Shown here: positions 40,354-48,768 of the stretch, piece after piece
How positions within the stretch are numbered: the first letter of the stretch is position 1
Layout of the letters: every line of letters starts with the position of its first letter
DNA from: CAZEYT01 sp964516295
GTDB lineage: Bacteria; Verrucomicrobiota; Verrucomicrobiia; Chthoniobacterales; Terrimicrobiaceae
Length of the DNA stretch: 64,000 nucleotides
NCBI GenBank assembly: GCA_964516295.1
Contig: CAZEYT010000002.1
Location: 1 to 64,000, forward strand
Direction: 5' to 3'
Notes under the pieces: generated by a model
The model's database searches: none
Told to the model about the DNA's origin: nothing
Seen by the model: only the letters and a program-made list of their open reading frames with translations
Position numbers and translations under genes: made by a program

Positions 40354-43300
40354 GATGCGGGGACGAGTGCGGGATCGGAGGAGAGCGCCGCCTCGCGGGG
40401 CGGTCGGCGTTTGACGATCGAAAACACAAAGGGAACCACCAGCAGCGAAGCGAGGGTTCCCAGCATGAGACCGCCGATCACGGCCCGGCCCAGCGGAGCA
40501 TTTTGCTCGCCGCCTTCGCCGAAACCCAGAGCCATCGGAAGAACGCCGAGAATCATCGTCAGCGCCGTCATGCAAACCGGCCGCAACCGCGTGGTTGCCG
40601 CTTCGACGGCGGCCTTGGCTCCGGGGAGGCCGTCGCTCCAAAGATCGCGGGCAAAACTGGTGACGAGAACACTGTTCGCCGTCGAAACCCCCACCACCAT
40701 GATCAATCCCATGAGCGCCGGGACGCTCAGTGGCGTTCCCGTGATCCAAAGTCCGGCAAACGCCCCGGAAACCGCGATGGGCAGTCCACTGATGGCAACA
40801 AACGGCAGCGCCCAGGATTGGAAATTGATCACCAGGACGAGGAAGATCAAAACGGCCGCCAGGGCGAGACCGCCGAAAAGCTCGGCATAGGCGGAGTTCA
40901 TGAGAGCGGCCTGACCGGCGACTTCGATTCGGTTGCCGGGTTTCTGTTCTGCGCGGAGCGCGGCGAGGATGGGATCGAGCTTTTTGGCGACGGACCCGAC
41001 ATCTGTATCTTGCACATTCGCCAGCACCGTGATGGTCGGCAGAAGCGTGGTGCGCGAGACGCTTGCCGGGGTTTTCCGTTCGCTGAGTTTTGCGAAAGCT
41101 CCCAAAATTACCGGAGGGCCGCCGTTCGAGGGGCGGACGGGGAGGTTGAGAAGTTTCACGGTATCCGGCAGGTCGGACGGAGGAACGGCGACGGTGACTT
41201 CATAAGACGCTCCGACTTTTGGGTCCGCCCAGAATGTCGGCGCAACGGAACCTCCCGAGCCCAGAGCGGTGAGAAGCGCGCCGACCGCGTCCTGCTGACT
41301 GATGCCGAGTTGAGCCGCGCGGATGCGATCGATTTCCAGAAAGTACTCGGGCAGGTCGAGCACCTCACGAAGCGTCACATCCACCGCGCCCGGAATTTTC
41401 CGGAGACGGGATTCCAAAGTCTTGGCAAGCGCGATGTTTCCCGGGACGTCGCGACCGATGAAGCGAACTTCGAAGGTGGTCGGCGCGCCGGCCGACAGGG
41501 TTTGGCTGGTGGCATCGGCGGGTCGGAAGAAAAACTGGATGTCGGGGAAGGTTTCCCGGAGACGTTCCCGCAAGCGGGCCATGTAACCGGCTGTGGGTTG
41601 GTGCTCTTTGGACAGCTGGATCAGAATTTCTCCGTCGTAGGAGCCAACGGCCGTGCTTTCGATCCAGGCGAGATTGACCGATGAGGGGGTGCCAATGTTT
41701 TCGGCGATGAAGAGAACTTCCTCCGGCGGAATGATCGCGCGGATTTCTTTTTGAATCTCTGCAAAACGGCGGGCGGTCTCCTCCACGCGAACGCCGCTCG
41801 GCACGCGGACAAAGAGACGCATGAGTCCGGCGTCCGTCGCCGGGAAAAATTCGCGGCCGAGGGATTTCCAAGCAAGAAAACCGAGGCCTGCCACGCCGAG
41901 AACGATGAGCGGCACAATCCACCGGCGGGCGAGAAAGAGATTGAGAGCACGTTCTTGGCGGAGCGCAGCGCGGTCGATGGTTTTTTCGACCGCACGATGC
42001 GCACGGGCGAGAAGCGATGGCGGACGTCCGGCGCTCTTTTTTGCCGCGGCCTGCTCGGCGGGAAGAAGCATCGACGCCAGCGTGGGCACCAGTGTGCGGG
42101 AGAGGCTATAGCTGGCGATCATCGAAAAGATCACGGCCAGCGCGAGCGGCTTGAAAACATCCGCGGCGGTGCCGCCGAGCAGAAAGATCGGCGTGAAAAC
42201 AATACAGATGCCGGTGGTCGAAACAAATTCCGGAAAGGCGACCTGCCGGGCACCATCAATGATCGCCTGCCGGATGTCTTTTCCCTGCGCGATCTGGCGG
42301 TTGATATTTTCAATTTCGACAAGCGCGTTGTCCACCAGGATACCGATGGCGAGTGCCAGTCCGCCGAGCGACATGAGGTTGAACGTCGCGCCGGAAAGAT
42401 AGAGGCCGATGACCGAGCACAGAAGCGCCAGGGGAATCGATGTGAGGACGATGAGGGTCGAGCGCCACGATCCGAGAAACAAAAGGACCATGAGGGCGAC
42501 GAGGGCACCGACCAAAAGAATCTCTTTTTTGATCGTGTCGATGGCCGCTTGGACGAACACGGATTGGTCGAAAATCGGCTCGATCGTGAGTCCGGGCGGT
42601 GCGCTGGCGCGAATGGCCGGGAGTCGCTTGAGAATCTCGCCGATGATTTCCAGCGTGGATGCGCTTCCGAGTTTCAGCACCGAGACAAGGACGGCATTTT
42701 GGCCGTTGAGTCGTGCGATGTTCGTGGAGACCGCCTCGCCGTCCCTCACATGGGCCACATCCCGCAGCAGGACGACCCGCCCCTCCACCGATCTCAGCGG
42801 AAGGTTGAGAAACTCGTCGACCGTCTCCGGGCTGGCATTGACGGCGATCGGAATGTCGCGCCCCTCCTCGCGCAGGCTTCCGGAGGGGAGAGTGAGATTC
42901 TGGGACCCGATGGCCCGGCTGACATCCGCGGCGGAAAGTCCGAGGGAATTCAGCGCCTCGGCATCAATGTCGACCATGATTTGTCGCGACGCACCGCCGT
43001 AGGGGAGGGAAAGACGAATCCCGGGAATGCTTTGCACCTGTGCGCGGAGGGCGAGGCGGGCCCAGTCGAAGAGCGCTCCGTCCGACATGGAATCCGACGA
43101 AATGACAAGCTGCAGGATCGGCACGCTGGACGGGCTCGTCGTAACGATGAGCGGCGGGGTCGTGCCTTGCGGCATGCGGCGGATGATGGTCTGTGAGACG
43201 GAGGTGACCTGTGCGAGGGCGCGTTCCCTTGTCACGTAAGGTTGAAAGCGGATCTTGACCAAACCGATGCCGTTGGAGGTTTCGGAGCGAATTTCCAGGA

Positions 43301-43532
43301 TGTCATCGACGTTGTTGAGTGTCGCGATCTCCGAGAACGAAGTGATCTTTGCCGCCATTTCCCGGGCGTTGAGACCCGAGTAGGTCCACACGACAAGGAT
43401 CTCCGGAGTGTCGACCCGTGGCATGATGTCGGTGGACATGCGCTGCGTGGATAGGAGACCGAAGAGGAGGATCGCGATGGCGATGACCGCAATCGTGTAT
43501 TTGTAGCGCAGAGCGAAGAGGACGATCCACAT
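40350..43532 (-). CDS. RND efflux pump permease (HAE1/AcrB-like)
   Basis: 1060 aa, the usual length, with 12 membrane segments and two large periplasmic domains. The first TM begins at residue about 10 (YTIAVIAIAILLFGLL). The TM4 region has LAIGILVDNALVEIENINR, where the proton-relay Asp is present (VDNA). The second half repeats the fold (GLIMVVGVSTANSVLVTSF, lacking acidic residues there). It exports drugs, dyes or metabolites using the proton gradient together with the adaptor encoded downstream (overlap of four bases). No regulator gene is adjacent. Confidence 0.94.
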   Translation of the reverse strand: MWIVLFALRYKYTIAVIAIAILLFGLLSTQRMSTDIMPRVDTPEILVVWTYSGLNAREMAAKITSFSEIATLNNVDDILEIRSETSNGIGLVKIRFQPYVTRERALAQVTSVSQTIIRRMPQGTTPPLIVTTSPSSVPILQLVISSDSMSDGALFDWARLALRAQVQSIPGIRLSLPYGGASRQIMVDIDAEALNSLGLSAADVSRAIGSQNLTLPSGSLREEGRDIPIAVNASPETVDEFLNLPLRSVEGRVVLLRDVAHVRDGEAVSTNIARLNGQNAVLVSVLKLGSASTLEIIGEILKRLPAIRASAPPGLTIEPIFDQSVFVQAAIDTIKKEILLVGALVALMVLLFLGSWRSTLIVLTSIPLALLCSVIGLYLSGATFNLMSLGGLALAIGILVDNALVEIENINRQIAQGKDIRQAIIDGARQVAFPEFVSTTGICIVFTPIFLLGGTAADVFKPLALAVIFSMIASYSLSRTLVPTLASMLLPAEQAAAKKSAGRPPSLLARAHRAVEKTIDRAALRQERALNLFLARRWIVPLIVLGVAGLGFLAWKSLGREFFPATDAGLMRLFVRVPSGVRVEETARRFAEIQKEIRAIIPPEEVLFIAENIGTPSSVNLAWIESTAVGSYDGEILIQLSKEHQPTAGYMARLRERLRETFPDIQFFFRPADATSQTLSAGAPTTFEVRFIGRDVPGNIALAKTLESRLRKIPGAVDVTLREVLDLPEYFLEIDRIRAAQLGISQQDAVGALLTALGSGGSVAPTFWADPKVGASYEVTVAVPPSDLPDTVKLLNLPVRPSNGGPPVILGAFAKLSERKTPASVSRTTLLPTITVLANVQDTDVGSVAKKLDPILAALRAEQKPGNRIEVAGQAALMNSAYAELFGGLALAAVLIFLVLVINFQSWALPFVAISGLPIAVSGAFAGLWITGTPLSVPALMGLIMVVGVSTANSVLVTSFARDLWSDGLPGAKAAVEAATTRLRPVCMTALTMILGVLPMALGFGEGGEQNAPLGRAVIGGLMLGTLASLLVVPFVFSIVKRRPPREAALSSDPALVPAS

Positions 43533-43607
43533 GGCGCTATCGATGGTTGGTCCCGTTCATCCCTGCGGAAAGAAACCCACGGGCCCGTGATTCGCAACCG
43601 GAATTCT

Positions 43608-44798
43608 TCAGCTGCGACCCTGTGCAGCGAGAAGGAGGCCGGCGGCTTTGTCGAGCGTTTCCCTCCATTCGGCGTCCGGATCAGAGTCGGCCACAATACC
43701 TGCTCCGACGTGAAAATGAGCCCGTCCCGGCTCGAAGAGCGCGGTGCGAATCGTGATCGAGAACTGGCTCTCGCCGTTAAAACCAAAATAACCGATGGCT
43801 CCGGTGTAAAGCCCGCGTGGAAATGGCTCGAGTTCGGAAATGATTTCCAGAGCGCGTTTTTTGGGAGCTCCCGAGATGGACCCGCCGGGAAAGCAAGCGC
43901 GGAGCGCGGCGACGTGGCTGACCTCCGGCCGCAGAAGTCCCGTCACGGTCGAGACCAAATGGAAGACCTGCTCGAAACGTTCCAACCGAAGCAGATCGGG
44001 GACCGTGACCGTTCCGAACTCACAAATGCGCCCGAGGTCGTTGCGCTCGAGATCGGTAATCATGACAAGCTCGGCGATTTCTTTTGCCGATGTCATCAAA
44101 TCGTAAGCGCTGCGTTGGTCGTCCTGCGGCGCGGCTCTTCGCGGGCGGGTGCCTTTGATCGGACACGTCTCGATGTGACGTCCGCTCAGGCGAAGGAACG
44201 ACTCGGGCGATGCCGAGGCGATCTTCAACGGCCCGGCATCAAGATACGCCGCAAATGGGGCAGGGGAATAATGTCGCAGCGCTTCATAGTAATCCCATGC
44301 AGAAAAATCCCCTTCCGCCTCGAAGGGATGAGCGAGACAAACTTGGTAGATGTCGCCGGCGGCGATGTATTCGCGGGCCGCGGCCACCATTTCGAGGAAC
44401 GTCTCCCGCCGGATCTTCGGCGCGAAGGGAATGCTGACATCGGCGCCGGCCTGAGGGAGTTCGAGGCAAGCAGGCGGTTCGACCCAGTCGTCCCGGTCAT
44501 GGAGGTAAACGTGAACACGATCATGAAAAGCGAAGCGAAACCGGCCATCGAACGCCACCCACCCGATCGCGGCACCGGTGGGGTAACCCACATCAGGACC
44601 CGGCCGCCGGCGACGCTCGAGCTCGGCTTCCAACGCCGTCCAGTCTGTCCCTTCTAAAACCAAATCGGGATTCGTCGCGAGAAGCGAGATCGACCCGGCG
44701 CGAGCGACCGCGGAGTCAAGAAACGCGAGCCCCGGCCGGTCCCGGAGAGCCCGGGCGCATTCCACCGGGCCGGGCGGCGATTTGAGACGGACATCCAT
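43608..44798 (-). CDS. pabB: Aminodeoxychorismate synthase component I
   Basis: 396 aa from ATG 44798 (an in-frame ATG at 44831 would add 11 residues). The chorismate-binding C-terminal half has GDIYQVCLAHPF, the PIKGTRPR motif whose Lys marks PabB rather than anthranilate synthase, ITDLERNDLGRICEFGTV and FPGGSISGAPKKRALEII. It aminates chorismate using ammonia from PabA; the candidate lyase PabC is at 9.9 kb. The glutamine amidotransferase subunit was not found in the window. Confidence 0.93.
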   Translation of the reverse strand: MDVRLKSPPGPVECARALRDRPGLAFLDSAVARAGSISLLATNPDLVLEGTDWTALEAELERRRRPGPDVGYPTGAAIGWVAFDGRFRFAFHDRVHVYLHDRDDWVEPPACLELPQAGADVSIPFAPKIRRETFLEMVAAAREYIAAGDIYQVCLAHPFEAEGDFSAWDYYEALRHYSPAPFAAYLDAGPLKIASASPESFLRLSGRHIETCPIKGTRPRRAAPQDDQRSAYDLMTSAKEIAELVMITDLERNDLGRICEFGTVTVPDLLRLERFEQVFHLVSTVTGLLRPEVSHVAALRACFPGGSISGAPKKRALEIISELEPFPRGLYTGAIGYFGFNGESQFSITIRTALFEPGRAHFHVGAGIVADSDPDAEWRETLDKAAGLLLAAQGRS

Positions 44799-44860
44799 GC
44801 GCTTGCCAAGTGAGTGTAAAATTGCTCTCATTTCAAGTTCGCCGCTCCGCCAAACATCCG

Positions 44861-45574
44861 ATGCCCTTTTTTCTCGTTATCGCTCTCGTCCTCGTGACCG
44901 CCCTGTCGCTCCACGCGCAGGAGGCCACACCGGAACCCGCCGCTACGGCGGAGGCTGCCTCTGCCCCGGCGGACAGCACACCCGCTCCCGAGCCTTCCCC
45001 GGCAGCTGACACCTCGTCGCCCTCTCCAACGCCGGAGGCAAGTCCAAGCGGAGCGACCGAGGGGGAAACTCCCGCGACTCCGGACGCCAGTCCCTCCGAT
45101 GACCCGGACATGATCCCGCTTCCGCCAGAGACCGGCGACGTCGGCGCTCCGATTGTTTCCGAGACCGAAGTGCCTGCGCTGGATCGGCCAACCGATTCGG
45201 CATTCACAGGCGATCTTCCGCCAGGGCCGGATGTCATCCCGGATTCGCCTGCCGCTCCCACAGGACCAAGCGCCGGTGAAATTGAGCGGAAACTTCGGAT
45301 TCGGTATCAGGAAGTCCGCACGCAGGTCGAAAAAGACTCTGCCGTCCGTTCCCTTCTCGAAAAGGCCCGCAAGGCAAAGACCTCCGAAGACGAGCGCGCC
45401 GCCTATCGCGAATACTACCGCCTTCTTTTCAAAAAAATGCGCGCCGTGGACAAAGAGCTGACCGCCCGGGTCGACGTCATGGAAGCCGCCTACCTCGCCC
45501 GCCTCGCGCAGACGCGGATCGAGCCGACCATTCCTCTCAATCCGCCGCCTGTGCCCGAGCCCCTTGCCAATTGA
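44861..45574 (+). CDS. Proline/alanine-rich secreted protein
   Basis: 237 aa from the ATG at 44861. A signal peptide (MPFFLVIALVLVTALSLHAQ) precedes about 110 residues rich in Pro, Ala, Ser, Thr and acidic residues, probably unfolded (SPAADTSSPSPTPEASPSG). A helical C-terminal part follows (IERKLRIRYQEVRTQVEKDS ... YREYYRLLFKKMRAVDKELT) and a short Pro-rich end. It might act as a periplasmic spacer or cell-wall linker. No domain is recognised. It ends just before the prs gene. Confidence 0.62.
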   Translation: MPFFLVIALVLVTALSLHAQEATPEPAATAEAASAPADSTPAPEPSPAADTSSPSPTPEASPSGATEGETPATPDASPSDDPDMIPLPPETGDVGAPIVSETEVPALDRPTDSAFTGDLPPGPDVIPDSPAAPTGPSAGEIERKLRIRYQEVRTQVEKDSAVRSLLEKARKAKTSEDERAAYREYYRLLFKKMRAVDKELTARVDVMEAAYLARLAQTRIEPTIPLNPPPVPEPLAN

Positions 45575-45603
45575 ATGGCTCCTCTCCGGATTCCGCCCTT
45601 CTC

Positions 45604-46572
45604 ATGATGTCCACGCACAATCTGGAGATGAAAATCTTCACCGGAAACGCGCACCCGGCCCTGGCGCGTGATATTTGCCGCTATCTGGAGGTCCCCTTGG
45701 CCGATGCCTCGGTGAGTTCCTTTCCCGACGGTGAAACCTTTGTCAAAATCAATGACAACATCCGCGGCCGGGACGTCTTCATTATACAACCCACGTGTCC
45801 GCCCACGAACCAGAACCTGATGGAGCTTCTGATTCTGGTCGATGCCGCCCGCCGGGCCAGCGCAGCTCGGGTGACGGCCGTTATTCCGTTTTTTGGTTAC
45901 GCCCGACAGGATCGCAAGGACCAGCCGCGCGTGCCGATCACTGCCAAGTTGGTTGCCAATCTTCTCGTCGCTGCCGGCGTGAACCGGGTCCTGACCATGG
46001 ACCTGCACGCCCAGCAATTGCAGGGCTTTTTCGACATTCCGGTCGACCACCTGCATGCCCGCCCGGTGATGGTTCAATACATTCACCGGCTCAACATCGG
46101 AAATCTCGTCGTTGTTTCTCCCGATGTGGGTGGGGTCAAAATGGCTTCGGCCTACGCCCAAGCCCTCGGAGCCAGCCTCGCGATTGTCGTCAAGAAACGG
46201 AAAAGCGCGGTCGAGACCGAGGCGTCCCACGTGATCGGCGATGTGAAAGGCAAGAACGTCCTCATCGTCGACGATCTCACGGAAACCGCCGGCACCCTCA
46301 CCAGCGCCGCCCGCATGTTGCGGTCCCATGGAGCGCTTGATATTTATGCTGGCGTTTCGCACGCAGTCTTGACAGATTTGGCGGTTGAGCGATTAAAGGA
46401 CTCCGAAATCAAGGAGTTGATCACGACGGACAGCGTTCCGGCCCGCCCCAACACCGATCAGCGTGTCAAAGTGCTGTCGGTCGCCGAGTTGCTCGGCGAG
46501 GGCATCCGACGCATCCATGACGATGAGTCGGTGAGTTCGCTCTTTGAACTGAAAAACACCAAGCAGGATTAA
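45604..46572 (+). CDS. prs: Ribose-phosphate pyrophosphokinase
   Basis: 322 aa from the ATG at 45604 (45607 and 45628 are alternatives; the last gives the family-typical MKIFTGNAHP). Motifs: FPDGETFVKINDNIRG, IPFFGYARQDRKDQPR, MDLHAQQLQGFFDIPVDH, SPDVGGVKMASAYA and the PRPP-binding loop VLIVDDLTETAGT. It makes PRPP from ribose-5-phosphate and ATP for nucleotide, His and Trp synthesis. The rplY start is three bases downstream, giving a prs-rplY-pth-rpsF-ssb operon. Confidence 0.96.
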   Translation: MMSTHNLEMKIFTGNAHPALARDICRYLEVPLADASVSSFPDGETFVKINDNIRGRDVFIIQPTCPPTNQNLMELLILVDAARRASAARVTAVIPFFGYARQDRKDQPRVPITAKLVANLLVAAGVNRVLTMDLHAQQLQGFFDIPVDHLHARPVMVQYIHRLNIGNLVVVSPDVGGVKMASAYAQALGASLAIVVKKRKSAVETEASHVIGDVKGKNVLIVDDLTETAGTLTSAARMLRSHGALDIYAGVSHAVLTDLAVERLKDSEIKELITTDSVPARPNTDQRVKVLSVAELLGEGIRRIHDDESVSSLFELKNTKQD

Positions 46573-46575
46573 TTT

Positions 46576-47235
46576 ATGGCAAAGCAAGTCAAACTGTCCG
46601 CGCGTCCGCGCACGGAAAGCGGTCGCAACGCAGTGAAACAAGTACGCGCCCGCGGCGCTGTCCCGGCCGTCATTTACGGCTCGGGATCCGAACCCTCCAA
46701 CCTCGAGGTCTCCCGTCGCGAGATCGAGCGTCTTCTGTCCCACTCGGTCGGTGAGAACATCCTCGTCGAGCTCGAAATTGAAGAGGGTGGCAAAACGACC
46801 AATCGTCTTTCTCTCATCCAAGAGGTCCAGCATCATCCCCTTCGCGGCGAGGTTCTCCATGTGGATTTCCATGCGGTCTCGATGACCGAAGAGATCGAGG
46901 CGGAAATCGTCATCGAGTCGTTCGGCGAGGCCGACGGTGTCAAAAATTTCGGTGGACTGCTCGAGCAGAGCATGCGTGCTGTCACGATCAAGTGTCTTCC
47001 GCAGAACCTCCCGGAGATCATCCGTGTGGACGTCAGTGCTCTCAAGATCGGCGATGCCGTTCACGTTCGCGATCTTCCGCTCCCGACCGGAGTCGAGGCT
47101 GTTTCCGATCCGGATCTCACGGTTTTCATCGTGGCGGAACCGACCGTCGTCGAAGAGCCTGTTGTGGCGGCCACAGCCACGGAAGTGCTCAAGGAAAAGA
47201 AATCCGAGGCCGGCGCCTCCGAGGACAAGAAGTAA
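46576..47235 (+). CDS. rplY: 50S ribosomal protein L25, long (CTC) form
   Basis: 219 aa. The N-terminal 5S-rRNA-binding domain (VKLSARPRTESGRNAVKQVRARGAVPAVIYG) is joined to the TL5/CTC C-terminal domain (HHPLRGEVLHVDFHAVSM; PQNLPEIIRVDVSALKIGD). The acidic/lysine tail (EKKSEAGASEDKK) is common in this form. It binds 5S rRNA in the large subunit. The prs-rplY-pth order is widely conserved and supports the call. Confidence 0.96.
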   Translation: MAKQVKLSARPRTESGRNAVKQVRARGAVPAVIYGSGSEPSNLEVSRREIERLLSHSVGENILVELEIEEGGKTTNRLSLIQEVQHHPLRGEVLHVDFHAVSMTEEIEAEIVIESFGEADGVKNFGGLLEQSMRAVTIKCLPQNLPEIIRVDVSALKIGDAVHVRDLPLPTGVEAVSDPDLTVFIVAEPTVVEEPVVAATATEVLKEKKSEAGASEDKK

Positions 47236-47247
47236 CCTTTTCCGCGC

Positions 47248-47832
47248 GTGGAGAATGTCGCGGTTTTTCGTTTGGTGGCCGGCCTGGGCAATCCGGGCCG
47301 CGAATACACCGGCACGCGACACAATGTCGGATTCCTCGTTTTGGACGAACTCGCCCGTCGCACGGCGACGACGTTTTCCTTCGACGCCAAGTGGGATGCG
47401 GAAGTCGCCTCCTGCGGCGGCCGGGCGCTGATGAAGCCCCAGACGTTTATGAATCTCAGCGGCGAATCCGTCGGCGGGTATGCCCGCTACTTCAAGCTTC
47501 CGGCCTCCGAATTACTCGTTGTTCTCGATGACGTCTCCCTCCCGCTGGGAACCGTGCGGATCCGGAAGTCCGGAAGCTCGGGCGGCCATAATGGCTTGGA
47601 ATCGGTTTTGATCCACCTCGCCACGGAAGCCGTTCCCCGGCTCCGCGTGGGAATCGGAGCGCCGGACGGCCGCCCGCTCCACGACCACGTTCTCGGTCGG
47701 TTCACTCCCGAAGAGACCGAACTCGTCGATTTCGCGGTCGCACGGGCCGCCGATGCTTTCGAATACGCCAACGCCCATGGCATTGAATCCGCCATGAACC
47801 AATTCAACCAAAAAAACCAAGAACCATCATGA
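47248..47832 (+). CDS. pth: Peptidyl-tRNA hydrolase
   Basis: 194 aa from GTG 47248. N-terminal VAGLGNPGREYTGTRHNVGFLVLDEL has the conserved Asn and catalytic His. KPQTFMNLSGESVGGYARYF, LVVLDDVSLPLGTVRIRKSGSSGGHNGLESV and RLRVGIGAP follow in order. It frees tRNA from prematurely released peptidyl-tRNA. The last bases overlap rpsF (ATGA). Confidence 0.96.
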   Translation: MENVAVFRLVAGLGNPGREYTGTRHNVGFLVLDELARRTATTFSFDAKWDAEVASCGGRALMKPQTFMNLSGESVGGYARYFKLPASELLVVLDDVSLPLGTVRIRKSGSSGGHNGLESVLIHLATEAVPRLRVGIGAPDGRPLHDHVLGRFTPEETELVDFAVARAADAFEYANAHGIESAMNQFNQKNQEPS

Positions 47833-48143
47833 AACGTTACGAAGCCCTCCTCGCCCTCGACACCCGCGGCAAGGAAGACACCGCCAAGGAAACCATCGAA
47901 CGACTTGAAAAAGTCTTCACCGCCGAAGGAGCTGTCATCGAACAGGTCCAACGCCTCGAAAAGCGGGATCTCGCCTATGAATCCAATCACGCCGGCAGTG
48001 CCTACTTCGTGAATTTTATTTTCGAAGCTGCTCCGGCGACGATTGACAAACTCCAAGCAAAGTTGAAACTCGACAACGACGTGATGCTGCAGAATTACCT
48101 GCGGCTTCCCGCTAAAAAAGCTGCCGCAACCGCCGCCGCCTAA
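47829..48143 (+). CDS. rpsF: 30S ribosomal protein S6
   Basis: 104 aa, normal length. MKRYEALLALDTRGKED and VQRLEKRDLAYESNHAGSAYFVNFIFEA match S6. S6 binds the central domain of 16S rRNA with S18. rpsR (S18) is not adjacent; ssb follows directly. Confidence 0.95.
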   Translation: MKRYEALLALDTRGKEDTAKETIERLEKVFTAEGAVIEQVQRLEKRDLAYESNHAGSAYFVNFIFEAAPATIDKLQAKLKLDNDVMLQNYLRLPAKKAAATAAA

Positions 48144-48158
48144 CCCACACACCCCGAC

Positions 48159-48620
48159 ATGGCCAGCGTCAACAAAGTCATCCTCATCGGCAACGTTACC
48201 CGCGACCCGGAGGTCAAGTTCACGCCCAAAGGCAGTGCCGTTACCGACCTTGGCCTGGCCGTGAACCGCGTCTACACCGTCGAAGGCGAGAAGCGCGAGG
48301 AGACCACGTTTGTTGACGTCGAGCTTTGGGGGCGTCTTGCCGAAATTGCCGGGGAGTATGCGAAAAAGGGCAAGTCGATCTACATCGAGGGTCGGCTTCG
48401 CATCGATACCTGGGACGACAAGCAAAGCGGACAGAAACGCTCCAAGCTTCGTGTGGTCGGCGAAAATTTGCAACTTCTCGGAGGTCGGTCTTCCGACTCG
48501 TCCAGCCGGGGAGGGGACTACGACTCCGGCCCTGCGCCCGAACGCTCCAGCCGCCCGGCTCCCCAGCGCTCGTCCCAGCCGCCACCGCCGGCGGCGGAGG
48601 ACGACGACATCCCATTCTGA
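48159..48620 (+). CDS. ssb: Single-stranded DNA-binding protein
   Basis: 153 aa. The OB-fold starts MASVNKVILIGNVTRDPEVKFT and contains TFVDVELWGRLAEIAGEYAKKGKSIYIEGRL. A glycine/serine/proline-rich linker leads to the acidic tip EDDDIPF, which recruits repair and replication partners. It lies 15 bp after rpsF, as in many bacteria, but the expected rpsR and rplI are missing after it. Confidence 0.97.
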   Translation: MASVNKVILIGNVTRDPEVKFTPKGSAVTDLGLAVNRVYTVEGEKREETTFVDVELWGRLAEIAGEYAKKGKSIYIEGRLRIDTWDDKQSGQKRSKLRVVGENLQLLGGRSSDSSSRGGDYDSGPAPERSSRPAPQRSSQPPPPAAEDDDIPF

Positions 48621-48742
48621 ATCCTCCATCAGAGGGCAGAAGACTCCCGCGTTATTCGGGCTTTCTTGGCATCCGAAAAAGAGATTGCCATCGATTCTGC
48701 TCTTGTTAACCTACCAAACCCGCTCGCTCCAGGAGGGTAGCA

Positions 48743-48768
48743 GCTTCTTTAATGGGAATTAAAGAGGT
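48743..48768 (+). promoter_or_regulatory. Hairpin with GNRA tetraloop enclosing the rpsA start codon
   Basis: GCTTCTTTAAT (48743-48753) pairs with ATTAAAGAGGT (48758-48768; two G-U pairs, the inner seven Watson-Crick) around loop GGGA, a GNRA tetraloop. The AUG at 48752 lies in the closing pairs and loop. A strong AGGAGGG (48731-48737) precedes it. Possible autogenous translational control. Confidence 0.5.
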
